A stretch of DNA of 64,000 bases from Streptococcus australis (GCF_901543175.1 NZ_LR594040.1:496001-560000), one strand, 5' to 3'. Positions 45,571 through 55,611 are shown, numbered from the stretch's first letter. Notes: generated from the sequence alone by a model not told the origin. Program-made: numbers and translations.

Positions 45571-46923
45571 ATGAAAGTAATCGATCAATTTAAAAATAAG
45601 AAAGTCCTTGTTTTAGGTTTGGCTAAGTCTGGTGAGTCTGCAGCCCGTTTGTTAGACAAGTTGGGTGCTATTGTCACTGTTAATGACGGTAAGCCTTTCG
45701 AAGAAAATCCAGCTGCGCAAAGTCTGTTAGAAGAGGGGATCAAGGTTGTCACTGGAGGGCATCCTTTGGAGCTCTTGGATGAAGATTTTGCTCTGATGGT
45801 GAAAAATCCAGGGATTCCTTATAGCAATCCCATGATTGAGAAGGCTTTGGCCAAGGGAATTCCAGTCTTGACTGAGGTGGAGTTGGCTTACTTGATTTCA
45901 GAAGCACCGATTGTTGGTATTACCGGTTCAAATGGAAAAACGACCACAACGACCATGATTGGGGAAGTTTTGACTGCTGCTGGTCAACATGGTCTCTTAT
46001 CAGGGAATATCGGCTATCCAGCCAGTCAGGTTGCTCAAACTGCGACATACAAGGATACCCTTGTCATGGAGCTATCTTCCTTCCAACTAATGGGAATTCA
46101 AGAGTTCCATCCAGAGATTGCGGTCATTACCAATCTCATGCCTAGCCACCTTGATTATCATGGCTCTTTTGAAGAATATGTGGCTGCCAAGTGGAACATC
46201 CAGAAGAATATGACAGCAACTGACTTCCTTGTCTTGAATTTTAACCAAGATTTGGCAAAAGACTTGGCTACAAAAACAGAGGCTACGGTTGTACCTTTTT
46301 CAACAAAGGAAAAGGTTGATGGAGCTTATCTAGAAAACGGTCTGCTCTACTTCCGTGGCGAAGCAGTCATGGCAGCGGATGAAATCGGTGTTCCAGGTAG
46401 TCACAATGTGGAAAATGCCCTTGCGACGATCGCAGCAGCCAAACTCCGTGGCGTGGACAATCAAACCATCAAAGAAACCCTGTCAGCCTTTGGTGGCGTG
46501 AAGCACCGTCTCCAGTTTGTAGATGAAATTAGGGGTGTCAAATTTTATAACGACAGTAAATCAACTAATATCTTGGCAACGCAGAAAGCCTTGTCAGGAT
46601 TTGACAACAGCAAGGTCATCTTGATTGCAGGTGGTTTGGACCGTGGAAATGAATTTGACGAGCTAGTGCCAGATATTACTGGACTCAAGAAAATGGTCAT
46701 CCTTGGTCAGTCAGCAGAACGGGTCAAACGTGCTGCGAATAAGGCTGGTGTGGCTTATGTGGATGCGACTGATATTGCAGATGCGACTCGCAAGGCCTAT
46801 GAGCTTGCGGCAGAAGGAGATGTGGTTCTCCTCAGTCCTGCCAATGCTAGCTGGGATATGTATGCTAACTTTGAAGTACGTGGCGACCTCTTTATCGACA
46901 CAGTCGCGGAGTTAAAGGAATAA
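45571..46923 (+). CDS. murD: UDP-N-acetylmuramoyl-L-alanine:D-glutamate ligase
   Basis: A 450-residue Mur ligase that adds D-Glu to UDP-MurNAc-L-Ala. The N-terminal Rossmann-like domain carries [11 protein letters not shown]. The ATP loop is [11 protein letters not shown] (about 115-125), with later YNDSKSTN and [10 protein letters not shown]. The latter is SPA(C/N)AS with Asn rather than Cys, a known streptococcal variant. It starts the murD-murG-divIB cell-wall/division operon. GGAG precedes the ATG. Confidence 0.96.
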   Translation: MKVIDQFKNKKVLVLGLAKSGESAARLLDKLGAIVTVNDGKPFEENPAAQSLLEEGIKVVTGGHPLELLDEDFALMVKNPGIPYSNPMIEKALAKGIPVLTEVELAYLISEAPIVGITGSNGKTTTTTMIGEVLTAAGQHGLLSGNIGYPASQVAQTATYKDTLVMELSSFQLMGIQEFHPEIAVITNLMPSHLDYHGSFEEYVAAKWNIQKNMTATDFLVLNFNQDLAKDLATKTEATVVPFSTKEKVDGAYLENGLLYFRGEAVMAADEIGVPGSHNVENALATIAAAKLRGVDNQTIKETLSAFGGVKHRLQFVDEIRGVKFYNDSKSTNILATQKALSGFDNSKVILIAGGLDRGNEFDELVPDITGLKKMVILGQSAERVKRAANKAGVAYVDATDIADATRKAYELAAEGDVVLLSPANASWDMYANFEVRGDLFIDTVAELKE

Positions 46924-46924
46924 T

Positions 46925-47983
46925 ATGAAAAAAATAGTTTTTACAGGTGGGGGAACAGTTGGACACGTCACCCTTAACCTTTTGTTAATGCCCAAGTTTA
47001 TCGAAGATGGTTGGGAAGTTCACTATATCGGTGACAAGCATGGGATCGAACACCAAGAAATCCTCAAGTCGGGTCTAGATGTCACCTTCCATTCCATTGC
47101 GACTGGAAAATTGCGTCGTTACTTCTCCTGGCAAAACATGTTGGATATCTTTAAAGTTGCCTGGGGTATCGTCCAATCCCTCTTTATCATGCTAAGAGTT
47201 CGTCCGCAGGCTCTCTTTTCTAAAGGAGGATTTGTCTCTGTACCGCCTGTCATCGCAGCGCGTGTGTCAAGAGTACCTGTCTTTATCCACGAATCAGACC
47301 TATCCATGGGCTTGGCCAATAAAATCGCCTACAAATTTGCGACCAAAATGTACTCAACCTTTGAGCAGCCTGCTAGTCTTGCAAAAGTCGAGCATGTGGG
47401 GGCAGTGACCAAGGTGACAGGCCAAGAGACGCCAGAACCAGACGAATTGGTGGATATCCAAACTCACTTTAATCCCAAATTACCTACGCTCCTTTTCGTC
47501 GGTGGTTCTGCAGGTGCTCGTGTTTTTAACCAACTGGTAACAGACCATCAGAAAGAACTGACAGAACGCTACAATATTATTAACCTCACAGGAGATTCTA
47601 GCCTTAATGAGTTGAGCCAAAATCTCTTCCGTATCGACTATGTGACGGAACTCTATCAACCTTTGATGGCGATGGCGGATGTGGTAGTTACACGTGGTGG
47701 AGCCAATACGATTTTTGAGCTCTTGGCTATGGCTAAACTCCATCTCATTGTTCCTCTTGGACGTGAGGCGAGCCGAGGAGACCAGATTGAAAATGCTGCC
47801 TATTTTGTTAAAAAGGGTTATGCAGCAGAACTCCAAGAGACAGAATTGACCTTGGAAAGCTTGGAGGAGAAAGTCAGTCACTTGCTTAGTCACAAGGATC
47901 AATACCAAGCTAGTATGAGGGCTTCAACTGAATTGAAATCTCTTGATGATTTTTATGCCCTACTAAGAAAAGACTTATCATAA
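46925..47983 (+). CDS. murG: Undecaprenyl-PP-MurNAc-pentapeptide GlcNAc transferase
   Basis: A 352-residue GT28 glycosyltransferase that converts lipid I to lipid II at the inner membrane face. The N-terminal loop is [10 protein letters not shown], then HESD, SAGA and [16 protein letters not shown] for UDP-GlcNAc binding. The ATG is one base after the murD stop. Confidence 0.96.
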   Translation: MKKIVFTGGGTVGHVTLNLLLMPKFIEDGWEVHYIGDKHGIEHQEILKSGLDVTFHSIATGKLRRYFSWQNMLDIFKVAWGIVQSLFIMLRVRPQALFSKGGFVSVPPVIAARVSRVPVFIHESDLSMGLANKIAYKFATKMYSTFEQPASLAKVEHVGAVTKVTGQETPEPDELVDIQTHFNPKLPTLLFVGGSAGARVFNQLVTDHQKELTERYNIINLTGDSSLNELSQNLFRIDYVTELYQPLMAMADVVVTRGGANTIFELLAMAKLHLIVPLGREASRGDQIENAAYFVKKGYAAELQETELTLESLEEKVSHLLSHKDQYQASMRASTELKSLDDFYALLRKDLS

Positions 47984-47992
47984 GGAAAACCA

Positions 47993-49111
47993 ATGTCAAA
48001 GGATAAGAAAAAAGAATCAAACCAGAAACAAGAACTGTCTGAATGGCAGAAACGGAACCAAGAATACCTGAAAAAGAAGGCTGAGGAGGAAGCTGCTCTA
48101 GCTGCGGAGAAGGAAAAGGAAAAACAAGCTCGGAAGGAGGCCAACTCTAAGCTATTGGGGGAGGTTAAGAAATCCTCTACTGATTCAGATGAGGAAGCCG
48201 TAAGCCCAAGCCAGAAACCTTCCGAGAAAGATGAGAAAGCTCAAAAGGAAGACAGCGAAGTAAAAAAAGAGAAAGAGAAGAAGAAAAAAGAAAAGCCAGA
48301 AAAACCTGCTAAGCCGAAAATTGCTCCCGTTCATATTTGGAGGGCAGTTAGTATCTTGGTGCCGAGTGTTCTGGTTCTCCTCCTTTCTATCTATCTCTTG
48401 ACTCCTCTTTCAACGCTCAAGCATATCGAGGTTAAGGGAAATGTCCAGACTCAAGCGGATGACATTAAACAGCTTTCTGGCATTCAGGATAGTGACTATA
48501 CCTTGTCTTTGTTGTTGAACAAGGACAAGCACGCTGAGAAGATCAAGTCGAATCACTGGATAGAGTCAGCAAAGATTGACTACAAATTTCCAACAAACTT
48601 TACGATTGAAGTCAAAGAGTTTGAGATTGTTGGCTACTATGTGACAGGTGAAGACCATTATCCAATCCTGTCTAGTGGAACAATTGACTCAAGCCCTGTC
48701 AACCTTTTGAACCTGCCTGAGACCTACCTAACAGTTACCTTTAACGATGAGCAGCAGGTGAAGGATCTGATCGCGGGTCTTTCTAGCATCAGTGAGGACA
48801 TAAAGAGTCAAATACAGAAAATCGAACTAGCCCCTAGCAAAGTAACTGCAGATCTCCTAAAAATTACCATGCTGGATACAGATGAAATATTGGTTCCCTT
48901 GTCAGAGTTGAGTAAAAAATTGCCTTATTACAGCAAAATTAAGCCACAACTAGCAGAACCGAGTTTTATTGATATGGAAGCTGGAATCTATAGTACGAGC
49001 CTAGCGGATAAACTTTTGGAAGAAGCAGAGGAAAAAGCTAAACAAGAAGCTAAAGAAGCGGAGAAGAAAAAACAGGAAGAAAAAAAAGCTGAAGAAAAGA
49101 AACAAGAATAA
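47993..49111 (+). CDS. divIB: Cell division protein DivIB/FtsQ
   Basis: 372 residues: a long charged cytoplasmic N-terminus (1-115, Lys/Glu runs), one transmembrane helix (about 120-142), then the POTRA and beta domains (LKHIEVKGNVQTQADDI onward) that bind FtsL and DivIC in the septal complex. The C-terminal 40 residues are again Lys/Glu-rich, longer than the E. coli protein. It lies in the dcw cluster. Confidence 0.92.
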   Translation: MSKDKKKESNQKQELSEWQKRNQEYLKKKAEEEAALAAEKEKEKQARKEANSKLLGEVKKSSTDSDEEAVSPSQKPSEKDEKAQKEDSEVKKEKEKKKKEKPEKPAKPKIAPVHIWRAVSILVPSVLVLLLSIYLLTPLSTLKHIEVKGNVQTQADDIKQLSGIQDSDYTLSLLLNKDKHAEKIKSNHWIESAKIDYKFPTNFTIEVKEFEIVGYYVTGEDHYPILSSGTIDSSPVNLLNLPETYLTVTFNDEQQVKDLIAGLSSISEDIKSQIQKIELAPSKVTADLLKITMLDTDEILVPLSELSKKLPYYSKIKPQLAEPSFIDMEAGIYSTSLADKLLEEAEEKAKQEAKEAEKKKQEEKKAEEKKQE

Positions 49112-49128
49112 GAATCTTCAGTTTTTAC

Positions 49129-49157
49129 TTGACAAGTGTCGTTATAAATAATAGAAT
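49129..49157 (+). promoter_or_regulatory. pyrFE promoter
   Basis: TTGACA (49129-49134), 17-bp spacer, TAGAAT (49152-49157). Confidence 0.85.
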
Positions 49158-49176
49158 AGTAGAAAACTTTTAAAGC

Positions 49177-49264
49177 AGTCCAGAGAGGCAGCTAAGGTTA
49201 GACAGTGAAAGGGTGGAGACTACCCGTTTTTCGTGGAACCTAGCTGCTAGCAGGTTCCTTTTTT
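49177..49264 (+). promoter_or_regulatory. PyrR-dependent attenuator upstream of pyrF
   Basis: The PyrR-binding loop motif TCCAGAGAGGC (49179-49189) is followed by an antiterminator arm GCAGCTAAGGTT (49188-49199), complementary to AACCTAGCTGC (49238-49248), and a terminator GGAACCT/AGGTTCC (49235-49258) plus TTTTTT. When uridine nucleotides are high, PyrR should favour the terminator. Confidence 0.9.
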
Positions 49265-49300
49265 GAGCAATGGACTGTTAGCAAAGAATAGGAGAAAAGA

Positions 49301-50002
49301 ATGCGTGAGAGTCGCCCGGTCATTGCTCTGGATTTTCCAAGTTTCGAGGAAGCCAAAGAATTTTTAGCCCTTTTTCCAGCAGAGGAAAAACTCTATGTCA
49401 AGGTAGGAATGGAAATCTATTATGCAGTAGGTCCAGAGGTTGTTCGTTATTTGAAATCATTGGGACATAGTGTTTTTTTGGATCTCAAGTTGCATGATAT
49501 TCCAAATACGGTCAAGTCAACAATGAAAATCTTGTCAAGTCTGGGTGTCGATATGACCAATGTTCAGGCTGCAGGTGGACTTGAAATGATGCAGGCTGCG
49601 CGTGAAGGCCTTGGTGATCAAGGGATTCTTATCGCGGTGACCCAATTGACCTCAACATCCGAAGAGCAGATGCAAGACTGTCAAAATATCCAAACTAGTC
49701 TGCAGGAATCAGTGATTCACTATGCTAAGAAAACAGCTGAAGCTGGATTGGATGGAGTGGTTTGCTCAGCCCAAGAAGCCCAACTCATCAAGGAGGCGAC
49801 AAACGAAGATTTTATCTGCTTGACACCAGGGATTCGACCAGCAGGTGCTGAAGCAGGGGATCAAAAACGCGTAGTGACCCCTGGTCAAGCCTATCAAATC
49901 GGTAGTGACTACATTGTAATAGGCCGTCCTATCACACAGGCAGCAGACCCTGTAGCAGCCTACCATGCTATCAAGGAAGAATGGACACGCGATTGGGTCT
50001 AA
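49301..50002 (+). CDS. pyrF: Orotidine-5'-phosphate decarboxylase
   Basis: A 233-residue TIM-barrel enzyme that makes UMP from OMP. The catalytic network is the Lys and two Asp in [10 protein letters not shown]. The phosphate-binding end [15 protein letters not shown] and VIGRPI are present. AGGAG precedes the ATG. It is in the pyrFE operon under the PyrR attenuator. Confidence 0.96.
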   Translation: MRESRPVIALDFPSFEEAKEFLALFPAEEKLYVKVGMEIYYAVGPEVVRYLKSLGHSVFLDLKLHDIPNTVKSTMKILSSLGVDMTNVQAAGGLEMMQAAREGLGDQGILIAVTQLTSTSEEQMQDCQNIQTSLQESVIHYAKKTAEAGLDGVVCSAQEAQLIKEATNEDFICLTPGIRPAGAEAGDQKRVVTPGQAYQIGSDYIVIGRPITQAADPVAAYHAIKEEWTRDWV

Positions 50003-50044
50003 AGCGTATTTGATTATAGATTTAAGGATAAGAAGGAGTATACC

Positions 50045-50677
50045 ATGACACTTGCTAGAGACATTGCTAGCCATCTATTGAAAATTCAAGCGGTTTATCT
50101 CAAACCAGAAGAGCCTTTCACTTGGGCATCTGGGATCAAGTCACCGATCTATACGGATAACCGTGTAACGCTAGCTTATCCAGAAACCCGTACTTTGATT
50201 GAAAATGGTTTTGTAGAAGCTATTAAAGCAGCCTTTCCAGAGGTAGAAGTCATTGCTGGTACAGCGACAGCAGGGATTCCACATGGAGCTATCATCGCGG
50301 ACAAGATGAATCTACCATTTGCTTATATCCGTAGTAAACCAAAAGACCATGGAGCAGGAAACCAAATCGAAGGCCGTGTGGCTCAAGGTCAAAAGATGGT
50401 CGTTGTCGAAGATTTGATTTCAACTGGTGGTTCTGTTCTCGAGGCAGTGACTGCTGCCAAACGCGAAGGAGCCGATGTTCTCGGTGTAGTAGCTATTTTT
50501 AGCTATCAACTAGCAAAAGCCGATAAGAATTTTGCGGATGCTGGTGTCAAACTGGTGACTCTCTCAAACTACAGCGAGCTCATCCACCTAGCTCAAGAAG
50601 AAGGTTATATCACACCAGAGGGATTGGCTCTCTTAAAACGCTTTAAAGAAGACCAAGAAAATTGGCAAAATGCCTAA
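50045..50677 (+). CDS. pyrE: Orotate phosphoribosyltransferase
   Basis: A 210-residue type I PRTase converting orotate and PRPP to OMP. The PRPP-binding motif is [12 protein letters not shown] (about 120-131), and the catalytic loop [13 protein letters not shown] is present. It follows pyrF by 42 bases; AAGGAG precedes the ATG. Confidence 0.96.
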   Translation: MTLARDIASHLLKIQAVYLKPEEPFTWASGIKSPIYTDNRVTLAYPETRTLIENGFVEAIKAAFPEVEVIAGTATAGIPHGAIIADKMNLPFAYIRSKPKDHGAGNQIEGRVAQGQKMVVVEDLISTGGSVLEAVTAAKREGADVLGVVAIFSYQLAKADKNFADAGVKLVTLSNYSELIHLAQEEGYITPEGLALLKRFKEDQENWQNA

Positions 50678-50686
50678 AATATTGAA

Positions 50687-50722
50687 AATCAGGTAGTCAC
50701 TAGGATTACCTGATTTCTTTTT
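50687..50722 (+). terminator. terminator after pyrE
   Basis: AAATCAGGTA pairs with TACCTGATTT, then CTTTTTATTTT. Confidence 0.85.
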
Positions 50723-50736
50723 ATTTTCGGAAAGTA

Positions 50737-51603
50737 TTAGTCAACTTTTCCACCTTCAACCACTAAATCATCTGCCTTAGCAGCGTCACCATAGGTTGGG
50801 TGAAGTGTTTTTTCATAGGCCTTGTGGAAGAAGTTTTCCTTGCCCAATTTTTCAATGTCTTTATTGATGAAGTCAAGCAATTCTTGGTTTCCTTTTTGAA
50901 CTGCTGGTGCAATGGTATCTGGATCACCGAGAGAAGTAATTCCTACTTCGTACCCTTTATTTTCGAGAGCCCAAGCTAGGACTTCAGTATTGTCAGTAGA
51001 GAAGGCATCTCCACGTCCGTCAAGAAGGGCTTGGTAGGCATCACTATATTGGTCATATTTTTGGAGTTTTACTTCTGGGTGATTTTTCTCAAAATAAGTT
51101 TCAGCAGTCGTTCCTTTTGTAACAATCAAGGTTTTGCCTTCTAATTCTTTAACGTCTTTGATGACCTTATCTTTAGGTGAAACAACACCGAGTGAAACTT
51201 TCATGTATGGAAGGGCAAAGTCAACTTGTTTCTTACGTTCGTCAGTGACTGTAAAATTGGCAAGGGTGATGTCAACCTTGTTTGAAATTAAGTATTCAGC
51301 ACGGTTGGCTGCATCGACTGAAACGTATTTAACCTTCACACCAAGGTCTTGTGCTAATTGGTTTCCCAATTCGATATCGTAACCTTGGTAAGAACCGTCG
51401 TTGTCTACATAACCAAAAGGTTTCTTGTCTCCAAATACGGCAATTCGAAGTTCACCGCTCTTTTTAATTTCTTCAATAGTTCGAGCTTTGGCAGTGGTTT
51501 TACCTGATGAAGCATTAGAGCTTCCACCTGAGCTACAAGCTGTGACAAAGATAAGGGCAAATGCAAGTGCCAAAACAGTTAAGAATGGTTTGAGTAGTTT
51601 CAT
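50737..51603 (-). CDS. Amino-acid ABC transporter substrate-binding lipoprotein
   Basis: A 288-residue SBP_bac_3 family protein with a lipobox FVTAC (lipidated C23) and a low-complexity SSGGSSNASSG linker, then the bilobed binding domain (GELRIAVFGDKKPFGYVD onward; KVDITLANFTVTDERKKQVDFA). It captures a polar or sulfur amino acid outside the membrane; the exact ligand is not readable. It is the last gene of a minus-strand operon permease-permease-ATPase-SBP. Confidence 0.9.
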   Translation of the reverse strand: MKLLKPFLTVLALAFALIFVTACSSGGSSNASSGKTTAKARTIEEIKKSGELRIAVFGDKKPFGYVDNDGSYQGYDIELGNQLAQDLGVKVKYVSVDAANRAEYLISNKVDITLANFTVTDERKKQVDFALPYMKVSLGVVSPKDKVIKDVKELEGKTLIVTKGTTAETYFEKNHPEVKLQKYDQYSDAYQALLDGRGDAFSTDNTEVLAWALENKGYEVGITSLGDPDTIAPAVQKGNQELLDFINKDIEKLGKENFFHKAYEKTLHPTYGDAAKADDLVVEGGKVD

Positions 51604-51614
51604 AAGAATCTCCT

Positions 51615-52373
51615 TTATAAATATGAGCCAAATTGGCTAAAGTCAAATACGTTTAAAAATTCCTGTGCTCGTTTGGTTTGTGGATTGGTGAAGAATTCCT
51701 GAGCCGTTCCTTCTTCAGCGATTTTCCCTTGGTCGAGGAAGATAATGCGGTCTGCAATAGCTTGGGCAAACTGCATTTCGTGGGTTACCAGAATCATGGT
51801 GCGCCCTTCTTGTGCCAAATCATTGATGAGTTCGAGAACCTCACGCACCATTTCTGGATCCAGCGAAGCCGTTACTTCGTCAAAGAGGATAATTTCTGGA
51901 TGCATGAGAAGGGCACGGACAATCGCCACTCGTTGTTTCTGTCCACCAGATAATTGGCGAGCAAAACTGTCTTTTTTATCAAGTAGTCCGACGCGTTCGA
52001 GTAATTGCAGGGCTTCTTCAGTTACTTCTTTCTTGTCCCGTCCTTGTGCCTTGATAGGACCTAGGATGAGGTTTTGAAGGACATCCAGATGGGGAAAGAG
52101 TTCATAACTTTGAAAGACCATGCCAATCTTTTGGCGAACGAGGTGAAAATCTTTTTTATTTGCAACGATAGACTGACCATCCAGAAGAATATCTCCACCT
52201 TGAATATTTTCTAAGCCATTGAGGCAACGAAGCAGGGTACTTTTCCCACAACCAGATGGCCCCAGAATAACCACAACTTCCCCTTTTTTGATATCTAGAG
52301 AAAGTCCTTGGAGGATGGGATTGTCTCCGAAGGATTTTTTTAGTTCCTTGATTTCTAAGATAATTTCAGACAT
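51615..52373 (-). CDS. Polar amino-acid ABC transporter ATPase
   Basis: 252 residues of the GlnQ family. Walker A is GPSGCGKST (about 35-43), the signature LSGGQKQR and Walker B ILFDEVTASLDP (Val replaces the usual Pro, catalytic Glu retained). It energises the two permeases upstream. Confidence 0.93.
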   Translation of the reverse strand: MSEIILEIKELKKSFGDNPILQGLSLDIKKGEVVVILGPSGCGKSTLLRCLNGLENIQGGDILLDGQSIVANKKDFHLVRQKIGMVFQSYELFPHLDVLQNLILGPIKAQGRDKKEVTEEALQLLERVGLLDKKDSFARQLSGGQKQRVAIVRALLMHPEIILFDEVTASLDPEMVREVLELINDLAQEGRTMILVTHEMQFAQAIADRIIFLDQGKIAEEGTAQEFFTNPQTKRAQEFLNVFDFSQFGSYL

Positions 52374-53051
52374 TTAGCTCCTCCAATGTTTTTCTAAGTG
52401 AGTGGATAGTTTGGAAATAGGGAAGCAGACTGCAAAATATAAGACCAGAATGGTTCCATAAATCCAAAAGGAAGCGGTTGGGATAGTCAAGCGATTGCTA
52501 TCGATGATTTGTTGTCCAACCTTGGTTACTTCAACAACCCCAATCAAAACAACCAAGGAAGTCGTTTTAATCATCCGAGTGACAAGATTGATGGCTTGCG
52601 GAAGCAGCCTTCTCAAGACTTGTGGGATGATAATGTGGTAGTAAAGTTGAACATTAGTCAAGCCGAGCGCCTGTCCACTTTCAAACTGATGCTTAGGAAG
52701 GGAAGTGATAGCTCCACGTACCAAGTCCCCCATTTCAGCTGTTCCCCAGAGAGTGAAAACAATAATAGCTGAAGTCTCACCTGAGATATTGATGTTAAAG
52801 TTTCGAGCCAAGCCAAAGTAAACGATGAAAAGTAGCACCAGTTGGGGCATGATACGGATGAATTCCAGATACAATCGTGTTAAAAATCGTACGATTCTAG
52901 AATGGGAGGTCATGACAATTCCCATGACTGTTCCGAACATCATGGATAAGAGGACAGACAGGACGGATATTCCAATCGTAACGCCCAACCCCTGTATGAT
53001 TCTCAGGAGATTATTTCCCTGAAAGAGTACTTGAATTCCCGAATCCTGCAT
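52374..53051 (-). CDS. Amino-acid ABC transporter permease (second)
   Basis: 225 residues with five helices and the EAA loop (ESGQALGLTNVQLYYHIIIPQ). AAGGAGG 7 bases before the ATG fixes the start, so it overlaps the upstream permease by 41 bases. Confidence 0.9.
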   Translation of the reverse strand: MQDSGIQVLFQGNNLLRIIQGLGVTIGISVLSVLLSMMFGTVMGIVMTSHSRIVRFLTRLYLEFIRIMPQLVLLFIVYFGLARNFNINISGETSAIIVFTLWGTAEMGDLVRGAITSLPKHQFESGQALGLTNVQLYYHIIIPQVLRRLLPQAINLVTRMIKTTSLVVLIGVVEVTKVGQQIIDSNRLTIPTASFWIYGTILVLYFAVCFPISKLSTHLEKHWRS

Positions 53052-53691
53052 GGCGGAGCCTCCTTTCTATCCAGCTAAAGACTAGTGAGACGGGGAGAAG
53101 CATCATCAGATAAGCAACTACCAACATAGCTAGCGCAATGTCTGTCTCATAGTAGAGCCCAATCAAGTCCTTGGCGACGTACATGAGGTCGGCCAAAGCC
53201 ACTGCTGAGAAAACAGAGGTTTCCTTGATGAGGAAAATGACATTGGCACTAAAAGACGGTAGAGCAATCGCTGTTGCTTGTGGTAGAACCACATAGCGAA
53301 AGACCTGTAGAGGTGTCAGACCGATGGCAAATCCAATCTCCTGCTGGGTTTGACTGACAGCTTCCAGCCCACTTCGGAAAGACTCTGCCATATAGGAGCC
53401 TCCTAAAAAGACCAGTCCTAAAGTGGCACAGACTTCTGAAGATAGGACAATCCCAATTCGGGGAAGACCGAAGTAGAGAAAGAAGAGTTGAATCAAAAGG
53501 GGCGTATTACGCGACAATTCAATGTAGGCTGTAGCTACTTGCGCCAAAACAGGAATTCGATAATGCCGGATGATACTAACGATTAAACCGAGCAGGAAGG
53601 ATCCTAAAATTCCCCAAACTGCAATATGCAAGGTTAGAAGGAATGCCTTTTGATATAGTGGTAGATATTGTTCAACAATGGACCAATCCAA
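53011..53691 (-). CDS. Amino-acid ABC transporter permease (first)
   Basis: 226 residues with five helices and the EAA loop (EIGFAIGLTPLQVFRYVVLPQ). The start is TTG with GGGAGG upstream. An extended -10 (TGC-TACAAT, minus strand, 53730-53725 plus TG) about 30 bases upstream is the probable operon promoter. Two imperfect CodY boxes (53801-53815, 53823-53837; 12 of 15 each) are nearby. Confidence 0.88.
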   Translation of the reverse strand: MDWSIVEQYLPLYQKAFLLTLHIAVWGILGSFLLGLIVSIIRHYRIPVLAQVATAYIELSRNTPLLIQLFFLYFGLPRIGIVLSSEVCATLGLVFLGGSYMAESFRSGLEAVSQTQQEIGFAIGLTPLQVFRYVVLPQATAIALPSFSANVIFLIKETSVFSAVALADLMYVAKDLIGLYYETDIALAMLVVAYLMMLLPVSLVFSWIERRLRHAGFGNSSTLSGK

Positions 53692-53828
53692 AAATAAAAC
53701 CTCCCATATAGAAATAATACAATTATTGTAGCACTTAAAATCTCCTTTGGATAATATCTATTTTTTATTGCCGTTATAAGGATTTTTTATCATTGCCATA
53801 ATCTTTCTGAAATTTCCAGACAAATTTT

Positions 53829-53887
53829 TTGAAAACAGCATAAAAAAGAGTTAAGATGTTTAAGTAAGATAAAAAGTAAACGCTTAC
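53829..53887 (+). promoter_or_regulatory. lctO promoter with downstream cre-like site
   Basis: TTGAAA (53829-53834), 17-bp spacer, TAAGAT (53852-53857). The dyad GTAAACGCTTAC (53876-53887) follows within the initially transcribed region and resembles a CcpA cre site. One imperfect CodY box covers the -35. Confidence 0.6.
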
Positions 53888-53906
53888 TTATCAAGGAGGA
53901 CATTTT

Positions 53907-55043
53907 ATGTCATACAAAACAAGCAATGCAGAAGGACCTGTAGATTTCATCAATACCTATGATTTGGAGCCAATGGCGCAACAAGTTATTCCTAAAGCAG
54001 CATTTGGCTATATCGCTAGTGGGGCGGAAGATACTTTTACTTTACGTGAGAATATTCGCGCCTTTAACCACAAACTCATCGTTCCTCATACTCTTTGTGA
54101 TGTTGAAAATCCAAGTACAGAGATTGAATTTGCAGGTGAAAAACTGTCTTCACCAATCATTATGGCGCCTGTTGCGGCTCATAAATTGGCAAATGAACAG
54201 GGTGAAGTGGCGACTGCTCGTGGTGTGCATGAGTTCGGTTCCCTCTATACAACCAGCTCTTACTCTACTGTAGACCTTCCAGAAATTACGGAAGCCCTTC
54301 AAGGGACACCTCATTGGTTCCAATTTTACTTTAGTAAGGATGACGGGATCAACCGCCACATCATGGACCGTGTGAAGGCTGAAGGCTACAAAGCGATTGT
54401 CTTGACGGCAGATGCAACTGTAGGGGGCAATCGTGAGGTGGACAAGCGTAATGGTTTTGTCTTCCCAGTTGGCATGCCGATTGTTGAAGAATACCTGCCA
54501 GAAGGTGCTGGAAAATCAATGGACTTTGTTTACAAATCAGCTAAACAACGCCTATCTCCACGAGATGTAGAATTTATCGCTGAATACTCAGGACTTCCTG
54601 TTTATGTCAAGGGGCCACAATGCCGTGAGGACGTTGAACGTTCGCTTGCTGCAGGAGCTTCTGGTATCTGGGTGACCAACCACGGTGGTCGCCAAATCGA
54701 CGGTGGACCAGCTGCCTTCGACTCACTTCAAGAAGTAGCAGAAGCAGTTGATAAACGTGTGCCAATCGTCTTTGACTCTGGTGTTCGTCGCGGTCAGCAC
54801 GTCTTTAAAGCCTTGGCTTCAGGAGCAGACTTGGTAGCTATTGGTCGCCCTGTCATCTATGGTTTGGCTCTCGGTGGTAGTGTCGGTGTGCGTCAAGTCT
54901 TTGAACACTTGAATGCGGAATTGAAGACAGTCATGCAATTGTCTGGAACTCAGACTATTGAAGATGTCAAACACTTCAAACTTCGCCACAACCCATACAA
55001 CCCAAGCTTCCCAGTTGATTCACGTGATTTGAAGTTGTATTGA
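53907..55043 (+). CDS. lctO: L-lactate oxidase
   Basis: A 378-residue FMN-dependent alpha-hydroxy-acid oxidase that oxidises lactate to pyruvate and releases H2O2. FMN/substrate motifs are visible: YIASGAEDTFTL at the start, VAAHKLAN, QFYFSKD, the TADATVGGNR region, KGPQ, and the catalytic His in TNHGGRQIDGG. With spxB it makes the lactate-to-acetyl-phosphate route and peroxide. GGAGG precedes the ATG. Confidence 0.95.
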   Translation: MSYKTSNAEGPVDFINTYDLEPMAQQVIPKAAFGYIASGAEDTFTLRENIRAFNHKLIVPHTLCDVENPSTEIEFAGEKLSSPIIMAPVAAHKLANEQGEVATARGVHEFGSLYTTSSYSTVDLPEITEALQGTPHWFQFYFSKDDGINRHIMDRVKAEGYKAIVLTADATVGGNREVDKRNGFVFPVGMPIVEEYLPEGAGKSMDFVYKSAKQRLSPRDVEFIAEYSGLPVYVKGPQCREDVERSLAAGASGIWVTNHGGRQIDGGPAAFDSLQEVAEAVDKRVPIVFDSGVRRGQHVFKALASGADLVAIGRPVIYGLALGGSVGVRQVFEHLNAELKTVMQLSGTQTIEDVKHFKLRHNPYNPSFPVDSRDLKLY

Positions 55044-55055
55044 TAAAACAGATTG

Positions 55056-55079
55056 CCTCCACTGAGTGTGGAGGTTTTT
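55056..55079 (+). terminator. lctO terminator
   Basis: CCTCCAC-TGAGT-GTGGAGG, then TTTTTG. Confidence 0.85.
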
Positions 55080-55135
55080 GATGTTTTGGAATGTGTTTAA
55101 TATTTTTAGTGTTATATAAAAATCAATTTTTATAA

Positions 55136-55189
55136 TTGACAAATGTAGATTTTGAGGGTATACTGATAATTGTAATTGACAAATGTAGA
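55136..55189 (+). promoter_or_regulatory. copper operon promoter with two cop boxes
   Basis: Two exact copies of GACAAATGTAGA (55138-55149 and 55178-55189) match the CopY operator KACAnnYGTAKM, exactly 40 bp apart. The first overlaps TTGACA (55136-55141), and TATACT (55159-55164) follows after 17 bp. The repeat unit is longer than the operator: TTGACAAATGTAGATTTTG occurs twice. Confidence 0.9.
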
Positions 55190-55205
55190 TTTTGGAGGTG
55201 TGCTG

Positions 55206-55601
55206 ATGCAGATTTCAGATGCAGAATGGCAGGTTATGAAGATTATTTGGATGCAGGGGGAACAGACCAGTACGGATTTGATCAGGGTTTTGGCGGAAAG
55301 GTTTGACTGGTCTAAATCAACTATTCAGACTCTTTTGGCTCGATTAGTAGAGAAAGAGTGCCTGACTAGAAAAAAAGAGGGCAAGTCCTTTGTCTATTCA
55401 GCCCTTTTAACTCTAGACCAAAGTCGAGACCTGCTTGTCCAAGATATCAAAGACAAGGTTTGCTCCCGTAGGATAAAGCAGTTGGTGGCTGACTTGATTG
55501 TCGAATGTGATTTTACTCAGGCTGATTTGGCAGACTTGGAAGCTGTGATTTCTGAGAAAAAAGCCAGCGCAGTTGCTGAAGTAAGATGTAATTGTATGTA
55601 A
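55206..55601 (+). CDS. copY: Copper-responsive repressor CopY
   Basis: 131 residues from the ATG at 55206, chosen for GGAGG 7 bases upstream; the longer TTG start lies inside the operator. It has a BlaI/CopY winged helix (about 1-70, SKSTIQTLLARLVEKE recognition region) and a C-terminal CNC-M motif, shorter than the CxCx4CxC of Enterococcus CopY. It should release DNA when Cu(I) binds. Confidence 0.92.
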   Translation: MQISDAEWQVMKIIWMQGEQTSTDLIRVLAERFDWSKSTIQTLLARLVEKECLTRKKEGKSFVYSALLTLDQSRDLLVQDIKDKVCSRRIKQLVADLIVECDFTQADLADLEAVISEKKASAVAEVRCNCM

Positions 55602-55611
55602 AGGAGATGTC

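Noticed and set aside
49112..49300. T-box or other amino-acid riboswitch before pyrF
   Set aside because: The leader has the PyrR-binding motif and antiterminator instead.
55176..55205. Longer TTG start for CopY
   Set aside because: It lies within the second cop box; the ATG at 55206 has a proper ribosome binding site.
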